This document shows, in pieces, positions 63,820 to 64,000 of a stretch of 64,000 nucleotides of DNA (position 1 is its first letter; each line of letters opens with the position of its first letter). This stretch comes from Megalonaias nervosa (lineage: Eukaryota > Mollusca > Bivalvia > Unionida > Unionidae). The stretch covers positions 1-64,000 of the forward strand of contig JAECUM010093642.1 in the NCBI GenBank assembly GCA_016617855.1. The letters are read 5' to 3'. The notes beneath the pieces are model-generated. The model did not search any database and was not told the DNA's origin. It saw nothing but the letters and a program-made list of their open reading frames with translations. The translations under genes were made by a program, and so were the position numbers.

Positions 63820-63940
63820 TGCACCTTTCTTCTTCAAATATGTTACCCAATCATAATACCTTAGTGGTGGTTCTCCTAAGGTATTATGATTGGGTAAGTA
63901 TTTTCAAAGAAACATATTTTACTAGAAAAAATTAGTATCT
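63820..63940. mobile_element. DIRS-like terminal fragment with perfect 22-bp palindrome
   Basis: ttacccaatcataatacctt (63843 on) is complementary to aaggtattatgattgggtaa (to 63897) with an 11-base loop. The same motif forms the left terminus (29898) and the internal complementary region (33641) of the DIRS-like element. The flank ttcaaagaaacatattttac then tagaaaaaa also matches that element's right end. Confidence 0.6.
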
Positions 63941-64000
63941 CAAGAACCGGATAACTTTGCCATTTAAGAATACAAGTTTGTTACCAAATTTGATGTTGGA

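Overview
The window is animal nuclear DNA: AT-rich, intron-rich and crowded with transposon remnants. The organism is probably a mollusc or another lophotrochozoan. The evidence is a complete metazoan-type gene (nicalin) split into at least 13 coding exons, two families of tRNA-headed SINEs, DIRS, Ty3-type and Polinton relics, and many tandem repeats in introns. The species cannot be fixed from sequence alone.

The only host gene recognised with certainty is nicalin (NCLN) on the + strand. Its start codon is at 16618 and thirteen coding exons run to 60562, giving 539 codons with every junction phase agreeing. The short last exon (about 20 codons plus stop in other animals) was not found and probably lies beyond position 64000. 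Nicalin is an ER membrane protein of the nicalin-NOMO-TMEM147 (BOS) complex of the multipass translocon. Intron 6 has a textbook U12-type donor and branch site but appears to end in GG instead of AG.

Positions 1-16600 lie upstream of nicalin. They hold a LINE relic (270-1003, minus), a 26-bp minisatellite (2089-2500) and an intact 137-codon unrecognised reading frame (2597-3010, minus). From about 7.3 to 14.7 kb lies a heavily broken Polinton/Maverick-like element, with packaging-ATPase-like, small-protein and integrase remnants on the + strand and a protein-primed DNA polymerase B remnant on the - strand. Between the two arms is a row of decayed helix-turn-helix-like modules. Two foldback elements also sit between the arms.

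The introns of nicalin are hosts for mobile DNA. Intron 1 has a foldback element, a long inverted-repeat element, a TA-flanked 2.0-kb DNA transposon with a SINE inside it, and a large tandem array. Intron 2 has a DIRS-like tyrosine-recombinase retrotransposon with inverted termini and an internal complementary region. Intron 3 has a solo LTR and part of another DIRS end. Intron 9 has a tandem array and a Ty3-type element whose pol order is integrase before reverse transcriptase (Gmr1-like), with a SINE inside it. Introns 10-13 have SINEs, short inverted-repeat elements and another TA-flanked 2.0-kb transposon. Several insertions keep perfect target-site duplications, so their boundaries and relative ages can be read directly.

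Frames were translated by eye and family names rest on recognised motifs. No database search was possible.
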